Below are positions 28,175 to 37,494 of a DNA stretch of 62,960 bases, piece after piece (the stretch's first letter is position 1; each line of letters opens with the position of its first letter). The notes below the pieces were generated by a model. That model did no database searches. It worked only from the letters and a program-made list of their open reading frames with translations, and was not told the DNA's origin. Origin of the DNA: Alkalibaculum sporogenes (GTDB lineage Bacteria; Bacillota; Clostridia; Eubacteriales; Alkalibacteraceae). The stretch spans positions 1 through 62,960 of the forward strand of contig NZ_WHNX01000017.1 of assembly GCF_009362815.1 (NCBI RefSeq), given 5' to 3'. The position numbers and the translations under genes are program-made.

Positions 28175-29179
28175 CTAATCCTCTTTTACATTTAATATCG
28201 TCTCAATTATTTTTTTTGCATTATGCCTAATATATCCGTTTTTAACTTCTACAAAATCATCTAATATAAACTTGTAATAACCTTCTCTAAATTTTGACAA
28301 ATTGATTCGAACCATATCTGACCCCTCTAGTTGATACTGTTTTAAATATTTTCTCTCTACTATACCAGAGTTTGCTATTATGTAATCTACCACTTTACTT
28401 CCATTAGCTAAATGATTCTCTATAGCTTCTATATGGTCAAACAAATCATATCCTTGTGTTTCCCCAGGTTGTGTCATAACATTAGAAATATAAAATTTCT
28501 TTCCCTTTGAGTTGTGCAAGGCAATCTCTATATTTTCTACTAATAAATTTGGAATAATACTTGTATATAAACTCCCTGGACCTAATATAATTATATCTGC
28601 TTGTTCTATAGCATCTAAACAATATGGCAAAGCTTTTACTGTACATGGATTGATCCTCATTTTTTTTATATTGCTCTTCATTTCCTGGACTGATTTTGCA
28701 ATATATGATTCTCCGTTTACTATTTGACCATTTACTAATTCTGCAGTTAGTGTAATATCCTCTGTAGTAACTGGAAGTACTGTACCCTTAACTGCCATAA
28801 CGTCACTTACATTTTTTATAGCCTCTACAAAGTTATCGCTAATTGCATTCATTGCAGCAATAAATAAATTTCCAAAACTTTGTCCTCTTAATCTGCCTTC
28901 CTCAAATCTATAATTTAGTAAGTTTTGCATTATTGACTCGTCATCTGCTAAAGCTAAAATACAACTTCGAATATCTCCAGGCGGTAACATACCTAAATCT
29001 TCTCTTAAAACGCCTGATCCACCACCATCATCAGCTACGGTAATTATAGCTGTAATCTCTTCTGTATATTCTTTAATTCCTCTAAGTAGTACTGATACTC
29101 CTGTTCCACCTCCAATTATAACAACCTTAGGAGAATTTGACTTTTTATAATATTCACCTTGAGTATATATATCACTCAT
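28175..29179 (-). CDS. yvcK: Gluconeogenesis factor YvcK/CofD-like, UDP-sugar-binding
   Basis: 334 residues. The Rossmann-like start KVVIIGGGTGVSVLLRG and the ITVADDGGGSGVLREDLGML block are hallmarks of the YvcK/YbhK group, relatives of the F420 enzyme CofD. In Bacillus YvcK binds UDP-sugars and is needed for growth on gluconeogenic carbon sources and for correct placement of cell-wall enzymes. It lies between rapZ and whiA with its start directly at the rapZ stop, the conserved Firmicutes order. Confidence 0.95.
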   Translation of the reverse strand: MSDIYTQGEYYKKSNSPKVVIIGGGTGVSVLLRGIKEYTEEITAIITVADDGGGSGVLREDLGMLPPGDIRSCILALADDESIMQNLLNYRFEEGRLRGQSFGNLFIAAMNAISDNFVEAIKNVSDVMAVKGTVLPVTTEDITLTAELVNGQIVNGESYIAKSVQEMKSNIKKMRINPCTVKALPYCLDAIEQADIIILGPGSLYTSIIPNLLVENIEIALHNSKGKKFYISNVMTQPGETQGYDLFDHIEAIENHLANGSKVVDYIIANSGIVERKYLKQYQLEGSDMVRINLSKFREGYYKFILDDFVEVKNGYIRHNAKKIIETILNVKED

Positions 29180-30049
29180 TTAATTATCTCCTATATGCTT
29201 ATATATATCTCTATGATCAATTACTACCCAATTACCTTCTTTTTGGAGTAAAGAGTACAGAGTATTTGCTATTGTGACCGATCTATGTTGTCCTCCTGTA
29301 CACCCTATGGCTATTATAAGCTGAGTCTTTCCCTCTTCTGTATAGTTTGGAATTAAGAATTTTAGTAAGTCCAATATCTTATCAATAAACTGATGTGTTA
29401 GTTTGTATTCCAACACATAGTCTTGTACTGCTTTGTCATTTCCAGTAAGTTTTCTCAGTTCCTCTACGTAAAAAGGATTAGGTAGAAATCTTACATCAAA
29501 AACTAAATCTGCATCTAAAGGAATTCCATATTTAAATCCAAACGAAACTACATTTATAAGCAATCCTGTAGATTTCATGTCGTTATTAAATACATTAGAC
29601 AGTTCTCCCTTTAAGTCTTTTACAGTTAAATTTGATGTATCAATGATGTAATCTGAAATCTTTTTAATTTCAGCAAGTTTTTCCCGTTCTAATGAAACCC
29701 CTACTAATGTTCTATCTTCATTTGCAAGTGGGTGTTTTCTTCTAGTCTCTTTAAATCTTTGTATTAACACTTCATCTGTAGCATCTAAAAATAGCACTTC
29801 AAAATCAAATTTCCTTTGGCGCATTTCTTCTAATATACTTTCAAGTTGATCAAAGAATATCCCACCTCTACTATCAACAACTAGAGCTACTTTTTCTATA
29901 TTTGTGTTCGACCTTCCACATAATTCAGCAATAGTTGGGATTAATTCTGGTGGTAGATTGTCAACACAAAAATATCCCCAATCTTCAAACGCTCTAAGTG
30001 TATAACTTCTTCCCGCACCAGATAACCCAGTTACTATAACAAATCTCAT
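29180..30049 (-). CDS. rapZ: RNase adapter / nucleotide-binding protein RapZ (YvcJ)
   Basis: 289 residues. Walker A is GLSGAGRSYTLR at residues 8-19, followed by FCVDNLPPELIPT; the C-terminal domain has DVRFLPNPFYVEELR and the conserved IGCTGGQHRSV. Family members hydrolyse GTP/ATP and in Escherichia coli bind small RNAs that control GlmS; the role in Firmicutes is less clear. The start at 30049 follows GAGGAGG by 9 nt; the ATG at 30070 lies upstream of that site. It begins 4 nt after the PHP gene stop. Confidence 0.95.
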   Translation of the reverse strand: MRFVIVTGLSGAGRSYTLRAFEDWGYFCVDNLPPELIPTIAELCGRSNTNIEKVALVVDSRGGIFFDQLESILEEMRQRKFDFEVLFLDATDEVLIQRFKETRRKHPLANEDRTLVGVSLEREKLAEIKKISDYIIDTSNLTVKDLKGELSNVFNNDMKSTGLLINVVSFGFKYGIPLDADLVFDVRFLPNPFYVEELRKLTGNDKAVQDYVLEYKLTHQFIDKILDLLKFLIPNYTEEGKTQLIIAIGCTGGQHRSVTIANTLYSLLQKEGNWVVIDHRDIYKHIGDN

Positions 30050-30053
30050 AATA

Positions 30054-30788
30054 TTAATCCTCCTCAACATTCACTATATTTTCTACTGGTATAGACGCAT
30101 ATTCTATAGCTTTTAATCCTCTGTCTACACTGCCTATATTTTCTTGCAGGTGCGAATCACTATTTACTGCAAATTTTACATTATATTTTTTTGCTACTAT
30201 AATTTCCTCTTTCGTAAGATGTCCATGACTTGCGTTTACCTCTAAGACTATATTTAACTCTGCTGCTTTTCTTGCTATAGCATCAATATTAATTGGAATT
30301 TTTGCGCCTGGATGAGTTATCATAAAAATCGGATGTTTTTCCATGACTTTTATTAATGCGTCTGTATTGACTTCCATAGCTTTTCTTCTTAATATAGGAA
30401 ATACTTTAGCCAATGCATTAAGACAATAAAACATAACGAAATCTTTGATACTATGAGGTATTATTCCATAATGATATCCAACATAGACAACATCGTACAT
30501 TTTAAACTCTTCGTCACGAATATCGATATTCCCATCTAATCCAACAACATTTGCTTCAATTCCAAGCAATATCTCTATATTAGGATATTTTTCTCTCATT
30601 GAATTAACTGCATTTCTCATTTCTATCCAATGTCTTCTTTTTACACCATATAAGAAATGACCACTTCCATGATCAGATATTACTATTTTTTTAAGTCCAA
30701 CTTCTATGGCCCTTAAAATATTTTCTTCAATAGTCGCTTTGCCATGACTATATGTCGTATGTGTGTGTAGATCTCCTGTTAATCTCAT
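30054..30788 (-). CDS. PHP-domain phosphatase (YcdX-like)
   Basis: 244 residues. Begins with the PHP metal motif GDLHTHTTYSHGKAT; further ligands are in ISDHGSGH, LLGIEANV, MITHPGA and AVNSDSH, the full trinuclear metal set. Such stand-alone PHP proteins are phosphoesterases (histidinol-phosphatase-like or alkaline phosphatase YcdX). It is the first gene of the PHP-rapZ-yvcK-whiA cluster, an association common in Clostridia. Substrate not predictable. Confidence 0.88.
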   Translation of the reverse strand: MRLTGDLHTHTTYSHGKATIEENILRAIEVGLKKIVISDHGSGHFLYGVKRRHWIEMRNAVNSMREKYPNIEILLGIEANVVGLDGNIDIRDEEFKMYDVVYVGYHYGIIPHSIKDFVMFYCLNALAKVFPILRRKAMEVNTDALIKVMEKHPIFMITHPGAKIPINIDAIARKAAELNIVLEVNASHGHLTKEEIIVAKKYNVKFAVNSDSHLQENIGSVDRGLKAIEYASIPVENIVNVEED

Positions 30789-31012
30789 GAATAAATTCCA
30801 CCTTCTATATTTATTTATATATTTGTTTGTATTAGTCTATTTAAACAGTAGTAACTAAAGAGCTTACATAATACTATCTCTTATCAATATCATTATATAA
30901 TATTTACCCAAAAGTAGATATTATTATAGATATAATTACTTAAGACAGTATGCCTAATTTATTATACTTATTCTAACAACATCATAATCGCTTTACTGTT
31001 ATTAACAATTAT

Positions 31013-31069
31013 CGATTGAATATTTTTCAAATTTAAATTCTCAATTCTAAAATGTTACTTTTTGAATAA
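31013..31069 (+). repeat. 57-nt direct repeat, left copy flanking the agr island
   Basis: It starts at CGATTGAATATTTTTC and ends at TTTTTGAATAA. It is 54/57 identical to 45919-45975 in the same orientation. Weaker similarity continues to the left (CTTATTCTAACAA at about 30968 and 45781). The right copy is the promoter-side leader of the solute-binding protein gene; the left copy has no gene after it. The 31070-31545 stretch after it holds no gene. Confidence 0.75.
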
Positions 31070-31263
31070 TGTTTTAACCTTTTATTGCACTCCTATATTG
31101 GAGTATCTTAAGTAGATAAGTATTTATGCTGTTATCCACTTCTTCTTTATTATAATGGCTTATAACATATATCTAATAAATATATTGTAACCTTTTTAAT
31201 TTTATCTATTGCAAATACGAACTTCAGTATTTCATAATATAATCCTGTCTTTGTCAGTTATAG

Positions 31264-31311
31264 TAAAAAGCTTGAAACCTATTGGAAATACGAGGATTCA
31301 AGCTTTTTTAT
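31264..31311. terminator. Terminator-like hairpin in gene-free DNA
   Basis: AAAAAGCTTGAA pairs with TTCAAGCTTTTTT, with T-runs on both strands. No adjacent intact gene explains it; it may have served a gene now lost. Confidence 0.55.
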
Positions 31312-31545
31312 GTGTTCGAAAAGTGCGTACTTTTTTAGGTTTTCAACTCGGTAAACTCGCAAAGTCTTATATTTATAGCTTAAACGCTCGGAGTCTCTGC
31401 TTTCACTTAAAAATTGACTTTTGCTGATTAATGCTTTATCTAATCTTTTGATTTCTTTTTTAATTAGTTTAACCTGATAAATTCAGATTTTTATTATTTT
31501 TTTCAAACCAAAAATGACTTTAGGCAATCATGTCGAATTACTATA

Positions 31546-32290
31546 GTAATAAGCGTGCTTTGGATTATCCCAACTGGGAACAACCAATACATTGCTGATT
31601 TTCTCACTAAATCTTTTCTTAATAGTATTATTCGGCGTGTGAAATCTATTAACAAAGGCAAATCATCAGATCACATCCATAATATTACGTATTCTAAGAT
31701 GCCTAAAGTCTCATCAGCTAATGATGAAATATGAAAAATGTATGCCAATGGAAAGTTTTGTTACGCTACGAATGGACTTGGTATCGTTAGAGAATTACTT
31801 GCCTTTATCGCAACTTCAAGGAAAAATATCCAGAACTTGAACTAGAAGTTCTTTATGATGATCCTGAAGATGAAAAACTGTTGATGACAGTAAATCTTTA
31901 AAACCTGTAATTTCTAACTTTCTAAATGCACACCCTACTATCCATCCTAAAATATTTTTATGTGGTTCGGATTTTGATACCTATAAAACGTATCCATTTT
32001 TATTAAAAGATTGTCATTTAGAAAAAGTATACATACCTCTTAGAAAAAGTCCAAAGTCAGATGATATAGCTGATCCAGCTTTCAATGAATTTGGTTGGCC
32101 TGTTTGCCCACTTGATCCTTCTAAGATTTTCAAACCTAAAGGTTGGTCTCGTGAATCCAGAAACTTATTATAAAGGAACAAATCCTGTGTGCCACTGTAA
32201 GAATCCTTGTGCTCCATCTAAAGAAAGTAGAACCGTAAATGCACAGTCAGTCGTGATAAGCGTATATATCATGGCACATAAGAGACACGG
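31546..32290 (+). pseudogene. DDE transposase remnant with frameshifts
   Basis: Pieces in different frames read ADFLTKSFLNSIIRRVKSIN, YANGKFCYATNGLGIVRELL, PTIHPKIFLCGSDFDTYKTY, then FLLKDCHLEKVYIPLR and FGWPVCPLDPSKIFKPKGWS. The order and the GxSxFDxYxTY, IPL and Y/WPLCP elements are those of a DDE-type transposase widespread in Clostridia (IS1182/ISNCY-like). At least four frame changes or stops and a missing 5' end make it inactive. It marks the left edge of the agr island. Confidence 0.7.
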
Positions 32291-32452
32291 ATATATGGAT
32301 TAATGAGTATAGTTTACATTCCTAATTCATATCTTAGTATTAAGTAGAAACAACTATTAAATTAACTTCAAATTTTATAGCATCTTTTGGATCCATTCCG
32401 CAAATGCCTATTCCCACCAAATATAAGGCACTCTGTTATTGAGCGCTTACAT

Positions 32453-33991
32453 TCAATCGTTAAAGATCATACTTTTTCTTAAATTTAAAATAACTAATAC
32501 AAAAAAAATATATATAAATAGTGTAATTATTATCTCTGAATAAGTAAGAGTTCTTGCATTTTCATTATATATCTGCCTTCCTAAAAATGAAATTCCCATA
32601 GGATTATAAACCATAAATTTTAATGGAAACAAATTTATTATATGTCCTATTACGATTAATATAAAATCAATTATTGTTGACTTAGTAAAAGTATCAATTA
32701 ATAAAATAAACAAAAAAATAAACAACATCTCCAAAAATTTAGAAATAACAAATTTTATTATTATATTAATAATAGGAGTATTTACCATTGGCGTTCCTTT
32801 TAGTAATTCTACACTATTTTTATTAAGTTCTATATCTCTTGTAAAAACAAAGCTTGTAATTATATAAACTAAAATTGTAACAAATATATATAATATAATA
32901 AAATTTATTGCTGTTTTGTTAATTTTATTCAACCATTTAGTTCGACTTCCAAATCTTATTTTTACTGCTAAGTTTATATGTGTTTTACAGTATTCATAAA
33001 ATCCACATAATATATATACAGGAATTATGTTATATAACATAATATAAATATAACTGCGCATAGAAAATATTCCTGTTCCTGACCCATATAATTCTAATAC
33101 AATTAATTCATCAAAATTACTTTTAATATTTTCTGTATATATACTAATCACACTCACACTAGTTAAAATCACAATAAGTAAAATGTACTTTTTTTTAAAT
33201 AAAAATGAATAAAAATAACGACTATTATCTAATTTTATATGTGAAATTAGGTTGAAATCTCGAATATTATACCACCAAAACTTCTTTAATAATAAAAAAC
33301 AAAATATACTACTAAAAAACATAAGTAATAATACAAGAACATTTTTATACCATATAACAACATATGTCCCAAAAGCAAAACATCTATAAATAAATGGCAT
33401 TGTTTCAATATTATTAAATAAGAAAGATATTGCTAAAGAAAATAATATAATAAAATAACTCAATTTTTTAGGCAAAAAATGAGTTAATGTAATAATAATA
33501 ATCCCTATAAAAGTTAATCCGATAATTAGATATATAGAAGTTTTAATTATACCAATTATGGGGTGTGTAATATTTATAATTGAATATTGACTAGCTATTT
33601 CATTACATGAAAATATAGAAACGTGATTATTAATTAACAACAGACTTATTATTGTTAATATCAATATATGAAGAAAAATAAATAAACAGGCTAATATAAA
33701 TATTAATATGACTCTCATAATATAAAACCTAGAAATGCTTTTACTTTTAAATATGATTAAAACACTTTTATTAGCAATAGTGCTAATTATAACTAATACA
33801 AATATTGGCAATAATATGCATGTAATAAAATATTTGTTTGACAAAATAAACAAAATGAATTCATATGAATTAAAATTATTTTCATAACTTTGTAAGTATA
33901 ATAATGCAATGAAGGTTAACAAAAATATATATAATAGTGTTTTACAATGATAATACTTCTTGATTTCATATCTCAATAATTCTAAAATCAG
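32453..33991 (-). CDS. Large ABC transporter permease (about 12 membrane segments)
   Basis: About 512 residues, almost entirely hydrophobic, with some 12 predicted helices arranged as two half-units; it looks like a fused double ABC-2-type permease. The conventional start would be the TTG at 33976, but AAAAGGAG (34001-34008) lies 9 nt upstream of an in-frame CTG at 33991, giving an N-terminus LILELLRYEIKKYYHCKT that is typical of such permeases. It is the last gene of the ABC cassette, after the ATPase at 34017-34685. Likely self-protection or export of the island's peptides. Confidence 0.65.
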   Translation of the reverse strand: MILELLRYEIKKYYHCKTLLYIFLLTFIALLYLQSYENNFNSYEFILFILSNKYFITCILLPIFVLVIISTIANKSVLIIFKSKSISRFYIMRVILIFILACLFIFLHILILTIISLLLINNHVSIFSCNEIASQYSIINITHPIIGIIKTSIYLIIGLTFIGIIIITLTHFLPKKLSYFIILFSLAISFLFNNIETMPFIYRCFAFGTYVVIWYKNVLVLLLMFFSSIFCFLLLKKFWWYNIRDFNLISHIKLDNSRYFYSFLFKKKYILLIVILTSVSVISIYTENIKSNFDELIVLELYGSGTGIFSMRSYIYIMLYNIIPVYILCGFYEYCKTHINLAVKIRFGSRTKWLNKINKTAINFIILYIFVTILVYIITSFVFTRDIELNKNSVELLKGTPMVNTPIINIIIKFVISKFLEMLFIFLFILLIDTFTKSTIIDFILIVIGHIINLFPLKFMVYNPMGISFLGRQIYNENARTLTYSEIIITLFIYIFFVLVILNLRKSMIFND

Positions 33992-34016
33992 TTTATTTAT
34001 CTCCTTTTCTAATATA

Positions 34017-34685
34017 TTAATTTTTATACTTAAGTTTCATTTCATCAGACATTGGTTTGATATTCTTGTTTTCAATTATATATGTTTTATTACATAAAGT
34101 TTGAATATCCTGAAAATTATGACTTGTAATTAAAATTGTTTTTTTTTGATTTTGGAGTAATCTGATTATATTAATAATATCATCTTTAGTTTTATAGTCT
34201 AACCCATTAAAAGGTTCATCTAATATTAATATATCTTGATCTTCCATAATTGCTTGAGCAATCCCTAACTTTTGCTTCATACCAACAGAATAATTTTTGA
34301 CCTTAGTTTTATCATAAGGATCCAATCCAACTTTTTTCATTGTATTCAAAATATCATTTTTGTCAGCTTTTTTGGTGATATTTGCAAGAAATTTTAAATT
34401 CTCATAACCAGAATATAAATCTATGTAGCCTGGAGAATTAATTAAGATACCAACATTTATCGGAAAATCTGTATTCAATCCAACCTTTTCACTTCTTACA
34501 AAAACATCACCCATATCAGGTCGCATAAGTCCCACAATAATTTTAAACAAAACTGATTTACCGCATCCATTTTCACCCACCAAACCTACTGTCTCACCCT
34601 TTATAACTTGGAGACTAACATTACTAAAAACCACTCTTTTCTTAAAGGATTTTTTCACATTTATTAATTCGATAATGTAATCCAT
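34017..34685 (-). CDS. ABC transporter ATPase (bacitracin/lantibiotic immunity type)
   Basis: 222 residues, a minimal ABC ATPase: Walker A GENGCGKSV (36-44), Q-loop region, signature YSVGMKQKLGIAQ (about 130), Walker B DILILDEPFNGLD and switch His TSHNFQD. The signature is VGMKQ rather than SGGQ, as in BcrA/LanF-type export and immunity ATPases. It is flanked by three permease genes on the same strand, with which it probably forms one transporter. AGAAGG is 7 nt before the ATG. Confidence 0.9.
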   Translation of the reverse strand: MDYIIELINVKKSFKKRVVFSNVSLQVIKGETVGLVGENGCGKSVLFKIIVGLMRPDMGDVFVRSEKVGLNTDFPINVGILINSPGYIDLYSGYENLKFLANITKKADKNDILNTMKKVGLDPYDKTKVKNYSVGMKQKLGIAQAIMEDQDILILDEPFNGLDYKTKDDIINIIRLLQNQKKTILITSHNFQDIQTLCNKTYIIENKNIKPMSDEMKLKYKN

Positions 34686-34719
34686 AGTTCAACCTTCTTT
34701 ACTATATTTAATATTTATG

Positions 34720-35493
34720 TTATATTTCAAATATTTTTTCTTTTTTAATTAATGAATAATATACTAATAAAATTACAATTAAAATTATTATAGTTAACGC
34801 ACTAAAAATAAATGTATATTTAGAAATCACTTCACTTTTAACACGTGTTGGATCAAAACTAGTTATTATTTCATATTGCGAATATCCTAATGTTCCAAGA
34901 ACAAATGAATCAATTATTCCAAATAAAAAAGGAGTCGCTAATACAATAAATAAATTTTTAATAAATAATGACAATACATATCCTAAGGTTGAAAATAAAA
35001 AAGCTAGAATTCCTCTCCAAGCACTTAGTAAAAATCCATATAAAAGTGGATATTTTACATAAAGTAAACCTTTATAAACTCTTATTGATATATCATTTTC
35101 CGATAAAGGTAATACTATATCAACCTGTGGAAAAATATATAGAATAAATAAAAGTGCAGTAAATGAAATTATAAACATAACTAATGCCGAGGAGAATGCC
35201 GATATCAACCATTTCAATAAAAGATATTTTAATTTAGAGATCCTAGGGACTACATATGCAAGATAATTATTTTTTCTTTCATAAACCATTATCCAACAAA
35301 CAGGAACTACTGCAATTATTATATAAAATAGACTTAAATATTCACCTCCTATAGACCATAGCTGCATATTATAAAATAAAGCATACTGGTTTTGTATCAT
35401 ATAGCATATTATCACAAATAAAATATTGGATATAATCGTCGTGATAATTGAAAATTTAAATATTTTTTTCACTTCCGAGATAATTAAGTACAA
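34720..35493 (-). CDS. ABC-2-type permease subunit
   Basis: 257 residues with six predicted membrane helices (about 17-37, 50-70, 95-120, 145-165, 175-200, 228-248), no extracellular domain of note. The TTG start abuts the stop of the upstream permease, with GGAG 6 nt before it. Length and topology are those of LanE/LanG or BcrB immunity permeases. Sequence similarity to the neighbour at 35494 is weak, so they are likely a heterodimer with the ATPase. Confidence 0.75.
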   Translation of the reverse strand: MYLIISEVKKIFKFSIITTIISNILFVIICYMIQNQYALFYNMQLWSIGGEYLSLFYIIIAVVPVCWIMVYERKNNYLAYVVPRISKLKYLLLKWLISAFSSALVMFIISFTALLFILYIFPQVDIVLPLSENDISIRVYKGLLYVKYPLLYGFLLSAWRGILAFLFSTLGYVLSLFIKNLFIVLATPFLFGIIDSFVLGTLGYSQYEIITSFDPTRVKSEVISKYTFIFSALTIIILIVILLVYYSLIKKEKIFEI

Positions 35494-36273
35494 TTAATAC
35501 TCCACCTTTACATTTTTATTCAAGTATGTATTTAAATAAATGACTAATATAATTATCGTTAGCAGCATTATCTCCAACATATGATTAATATTATAATTGT
35601 AGCCAAAGTGTAAAATAAAATAGTTGTTAATAAATAAATATCCTATAATATTATTATACTGATCTATTGAATGCACTGCAACGATCATACCCATATATTC
35701 AATTATTTGTATGATAAGTACTATTTTTTTAGAAAAAGTATTTATAACAATATAAAATAAAATACTACTGATATACATCCCAAAAATCATATATCCAGCT
35801 AATTTAAATAAAGCAATTAGTGGTGTTTCATTATAATATGAATAGATTTTAAGAGAATCGAAAACTGTTTGAGTCAAATCCACACTTTGATTCATAAACA
35901 AAAAAATATTTTGATGCGGTAATACAGCGCGTGTAATCATAATAACTACCAATATTTGTATTATTACATATATGGAAATTATTATAAATATCGAAATAAA
36001 TTGTATATATATGTAATTTCTAATCTTTTTAAATCTTATTATCATATAAATTGAATAATCATTCTGTAATTTATAAATCATAAAGATTAGAAATGGTAAT
36101 GAAATAAAAGTAACATAATATGGATTCGCTATTACAGCTATTGTAACTTCATAAGCAGTCAAAATTCCATCTATTTCATTCAAATAGGTTAATGAAACAC
36201 ATGAGACGACTGCAACTAGTACTAATAACTTAAATGAAAAAAAAATCAAAATATTCTTCGTAATTAATGACAT
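35494..36273 (-). CDS. ABC-2-type permease subunit
   Basis: 259 residues with about six membrane helices. AGGGGAG lies 5 nt before the ATG. It is the first gene of the four-gene ABC cassette (two small permeases, ATPase, large permease) and follows the secreted protein gene by 83 nt. The arrangement suits export of, or immunity to, the secreted products of the island. Exact family not recognised. Confidence 0.75.
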   Translation of the reverse strand: MSLITKNILIFFSFKLLVLVAVVSCVSLTYLNEIDGILTAYEVTIAVIANPYYVTFISLPFLIFMIYKLQNDYSIYMIIRFKKIRNYIYIQFISIFIIISIYVIIQILVVIMITRAVLPHQNIFLFMNQSVDLTQTVFDSLKIYSYYNETPLIALFKLAGYMIFGMYISSILFYIVINTFSKKIVLIIQIIEYMGMIVAVHSIDQYNNIIGYLFINNYFILHFGYNYNINHMLEIMLLTIIILVIYLNTYLNKNVKVEY

Positions 36274-36356
36274 ATAAACTCCCCTGACTAATTAAATATA
36301 TCTCTTAAAATATAAATTATTGCACAACCATTTATTGTAATACTTAATAAGTACTT

Positions 36357-36770
36357 CTAGTTAGATCTCCAACTAGTTCTACAATTAACTCTCACATATT
36401 GATTTAACTTACTTCGAAAATAGCATCCCATACTCGAATCTTTAACCATTTTAGATGTTGCGGGAATTTTTCGCTGATCACCTGTTGAAATTGCAATCTT
36501 ACTACCAAAGGTCATCAATTCATTATTTTGTTTACCTCCCATGTACGTATACATCTCATAATTATTAGAAACATAATCTACTTTTATATCACCAGCAATC
36601 CCACTTTGAGATTTAGTCTGTTTCATAGGGTGAGGTTCTACAGTAGCAAAACCTGGAACGGTAACAGTAGCGTAGGATGAATAACTATTGCCAGCGTATA
36701 CCGATGCAAATGTAGTAAATAGTATTAAAGTAAAAATTACTATACATCCTTTAATATATAATTTTTTAAT
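36357..36770 (-). CDS. Small secreted protein, apparent ATT start
   Basis: The open frame encodes 137 residues: a classical signal peptide (KKLYIKGCIVIFTLILF, then TTFASVYA with an A-x-A-type cleavage site) and a mature part of about 110 residues rich in Ser, Thr and Tyr with two Cys near the end (MGCYFRSK and VRVNCRTS). No ATG, GTG or TTG opens the frame before residue 49, but AAAGGAGG (36778-36785) stands 7 nt before an ATT at 36770, giving MKKLYIK if ATT initiates. Starting at the later ATG (36626) would lose the signal peptide. Probable effector or bacteriocin-like product; no known family recognised. Confidence 0.6.
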   Translation of the reverse strand: MKKLYIKGCIVIFTLILFTTFASVYAGNSYSSYATVTVPGFATVEPHPMKQTKSQSGIAGDIKVDYVSNNYEMYTYMGGKQNNELMTFGSKIAISTGDQRKIPATSKMVKDSSMGCYFRSKLNQYVRVNCRTSWRSN

Positions 36771-36851
36771 CTTTATACCTCCTTTTATACATGATATATA
36801 ATAAATGGTTATGCACTAAATTAGGTAAAAATTATTATAAAAATAATTTTG

Positions 36852-37022
36852 CTAAAAAAATAATACAACTATGTCTGCTGGATAAAAGATATAAAAGAAA
36901 TATTTTAAGCCTTTTCTTTTTATCCATACCATGCATAGAAAAACAGGTTCAGATAACCGACTAATCCAATGAAACCATGTTGGAATATAAGGAATGAATT
37001 GTGCTATATAATCAATTATCAT
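36852..37022 (-). pseudogene. TraX-like membrane acyltransferase, internally deleted
   Basis: The 56-residue frame joins MIIDYIAQFIPYIPTWFHWI and SRLSEPVF, the start of TraX-like proteins, to KRKGLKYFFYIFYPADIVVL, which is their C-terminus. About 150 residues of the middle are gone, without loss of frame. No clear ribosome binding site. It is probably a relic, although the precise in-frame join leaves a short membrane peptide possible. The surrounding 36786-37068 gap holds nothing else. Confidence 0.5.
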
Positions 37023-37068
37023 AAATATTAACGCAAAAATTTAAATTTAGTTGAAGACATAGTACCTC

Positions 37069-37494
37069 TCATTTGTATTTTTTTAACTTTTTTATGACCT
37101 TTAGTAAAATAGACATATCTGTATTGTAAATAGGAATTGAATTAATTACTATTGTAAAACCGCTTAGTATAATATATAAATTTCCATATATGGATTTTAT
37201 ATATAACCAGCATATAATTAACGTAATAAAATTTGCAAATACCCCGCTTAAAAAGAATAATATTATTTGATATATATTTGAATTAGCCACTTTATTCCAT
37301 TTAACATCAACACGTCCTCCAAAAATGATTGGAGATAATGAAACTTTATATAATTTAATTGACAAAATACGAGAACCAATCACAATTTCTTCTACTTCAT
37401 TCCATAATATCTTTGCAACTATATAATGTGCTAATTCGTGTATAATAATTATTATTATATTTACGAGATAGATTAATAAAAATATATACAGAAT
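37069..37494 (-). CDS. M50-type (site-2-protease-like) membrane metalloprotease, apparent ATT start
   Basis: The complete frame is 141 residues with the zinc motif HELAH about residues 20-24 inside a hydrophobic helix, two further helices and a distal INSIPIYNTDM that can supply the third ligand (Asp). Conventional start codons would remove the HExxH motif. An ATT at 37494 overlaps the stop of the upstream ABC gene by one base (TAATT, the counterpart of a TAATG coupling) and lies 7 nt after AGAGG; a CTG is two codons later. Such proteases cleave within membranes; here it may mature or release the secreted peptides. Confidence 0.6.
   Translation of the reverse strand: MLYIFLLIYLVNIIIIIIHELAHYIVAKILWNEVEEIVIGSRILSIKLYKVSLSPIIFGGRVDVKWNKVANSNIYQIILFFLSGVFANFITLIICWLYIKSIYGNLYIILSGFTIVINSIPIYNTDMSILLKVIKKLKKYK

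Noticed and set aside
31209-31427. 72-codon plus-strand open frame
   Set aside because: It spans a terminator-like hairpin and lacks a ribosome binding site.
36357-36626. Secreted protein starting at the ATG at 36626
   Set aside because: That start has no ribosome binding site and discards an evident signal peptide that continues in frame upstream.
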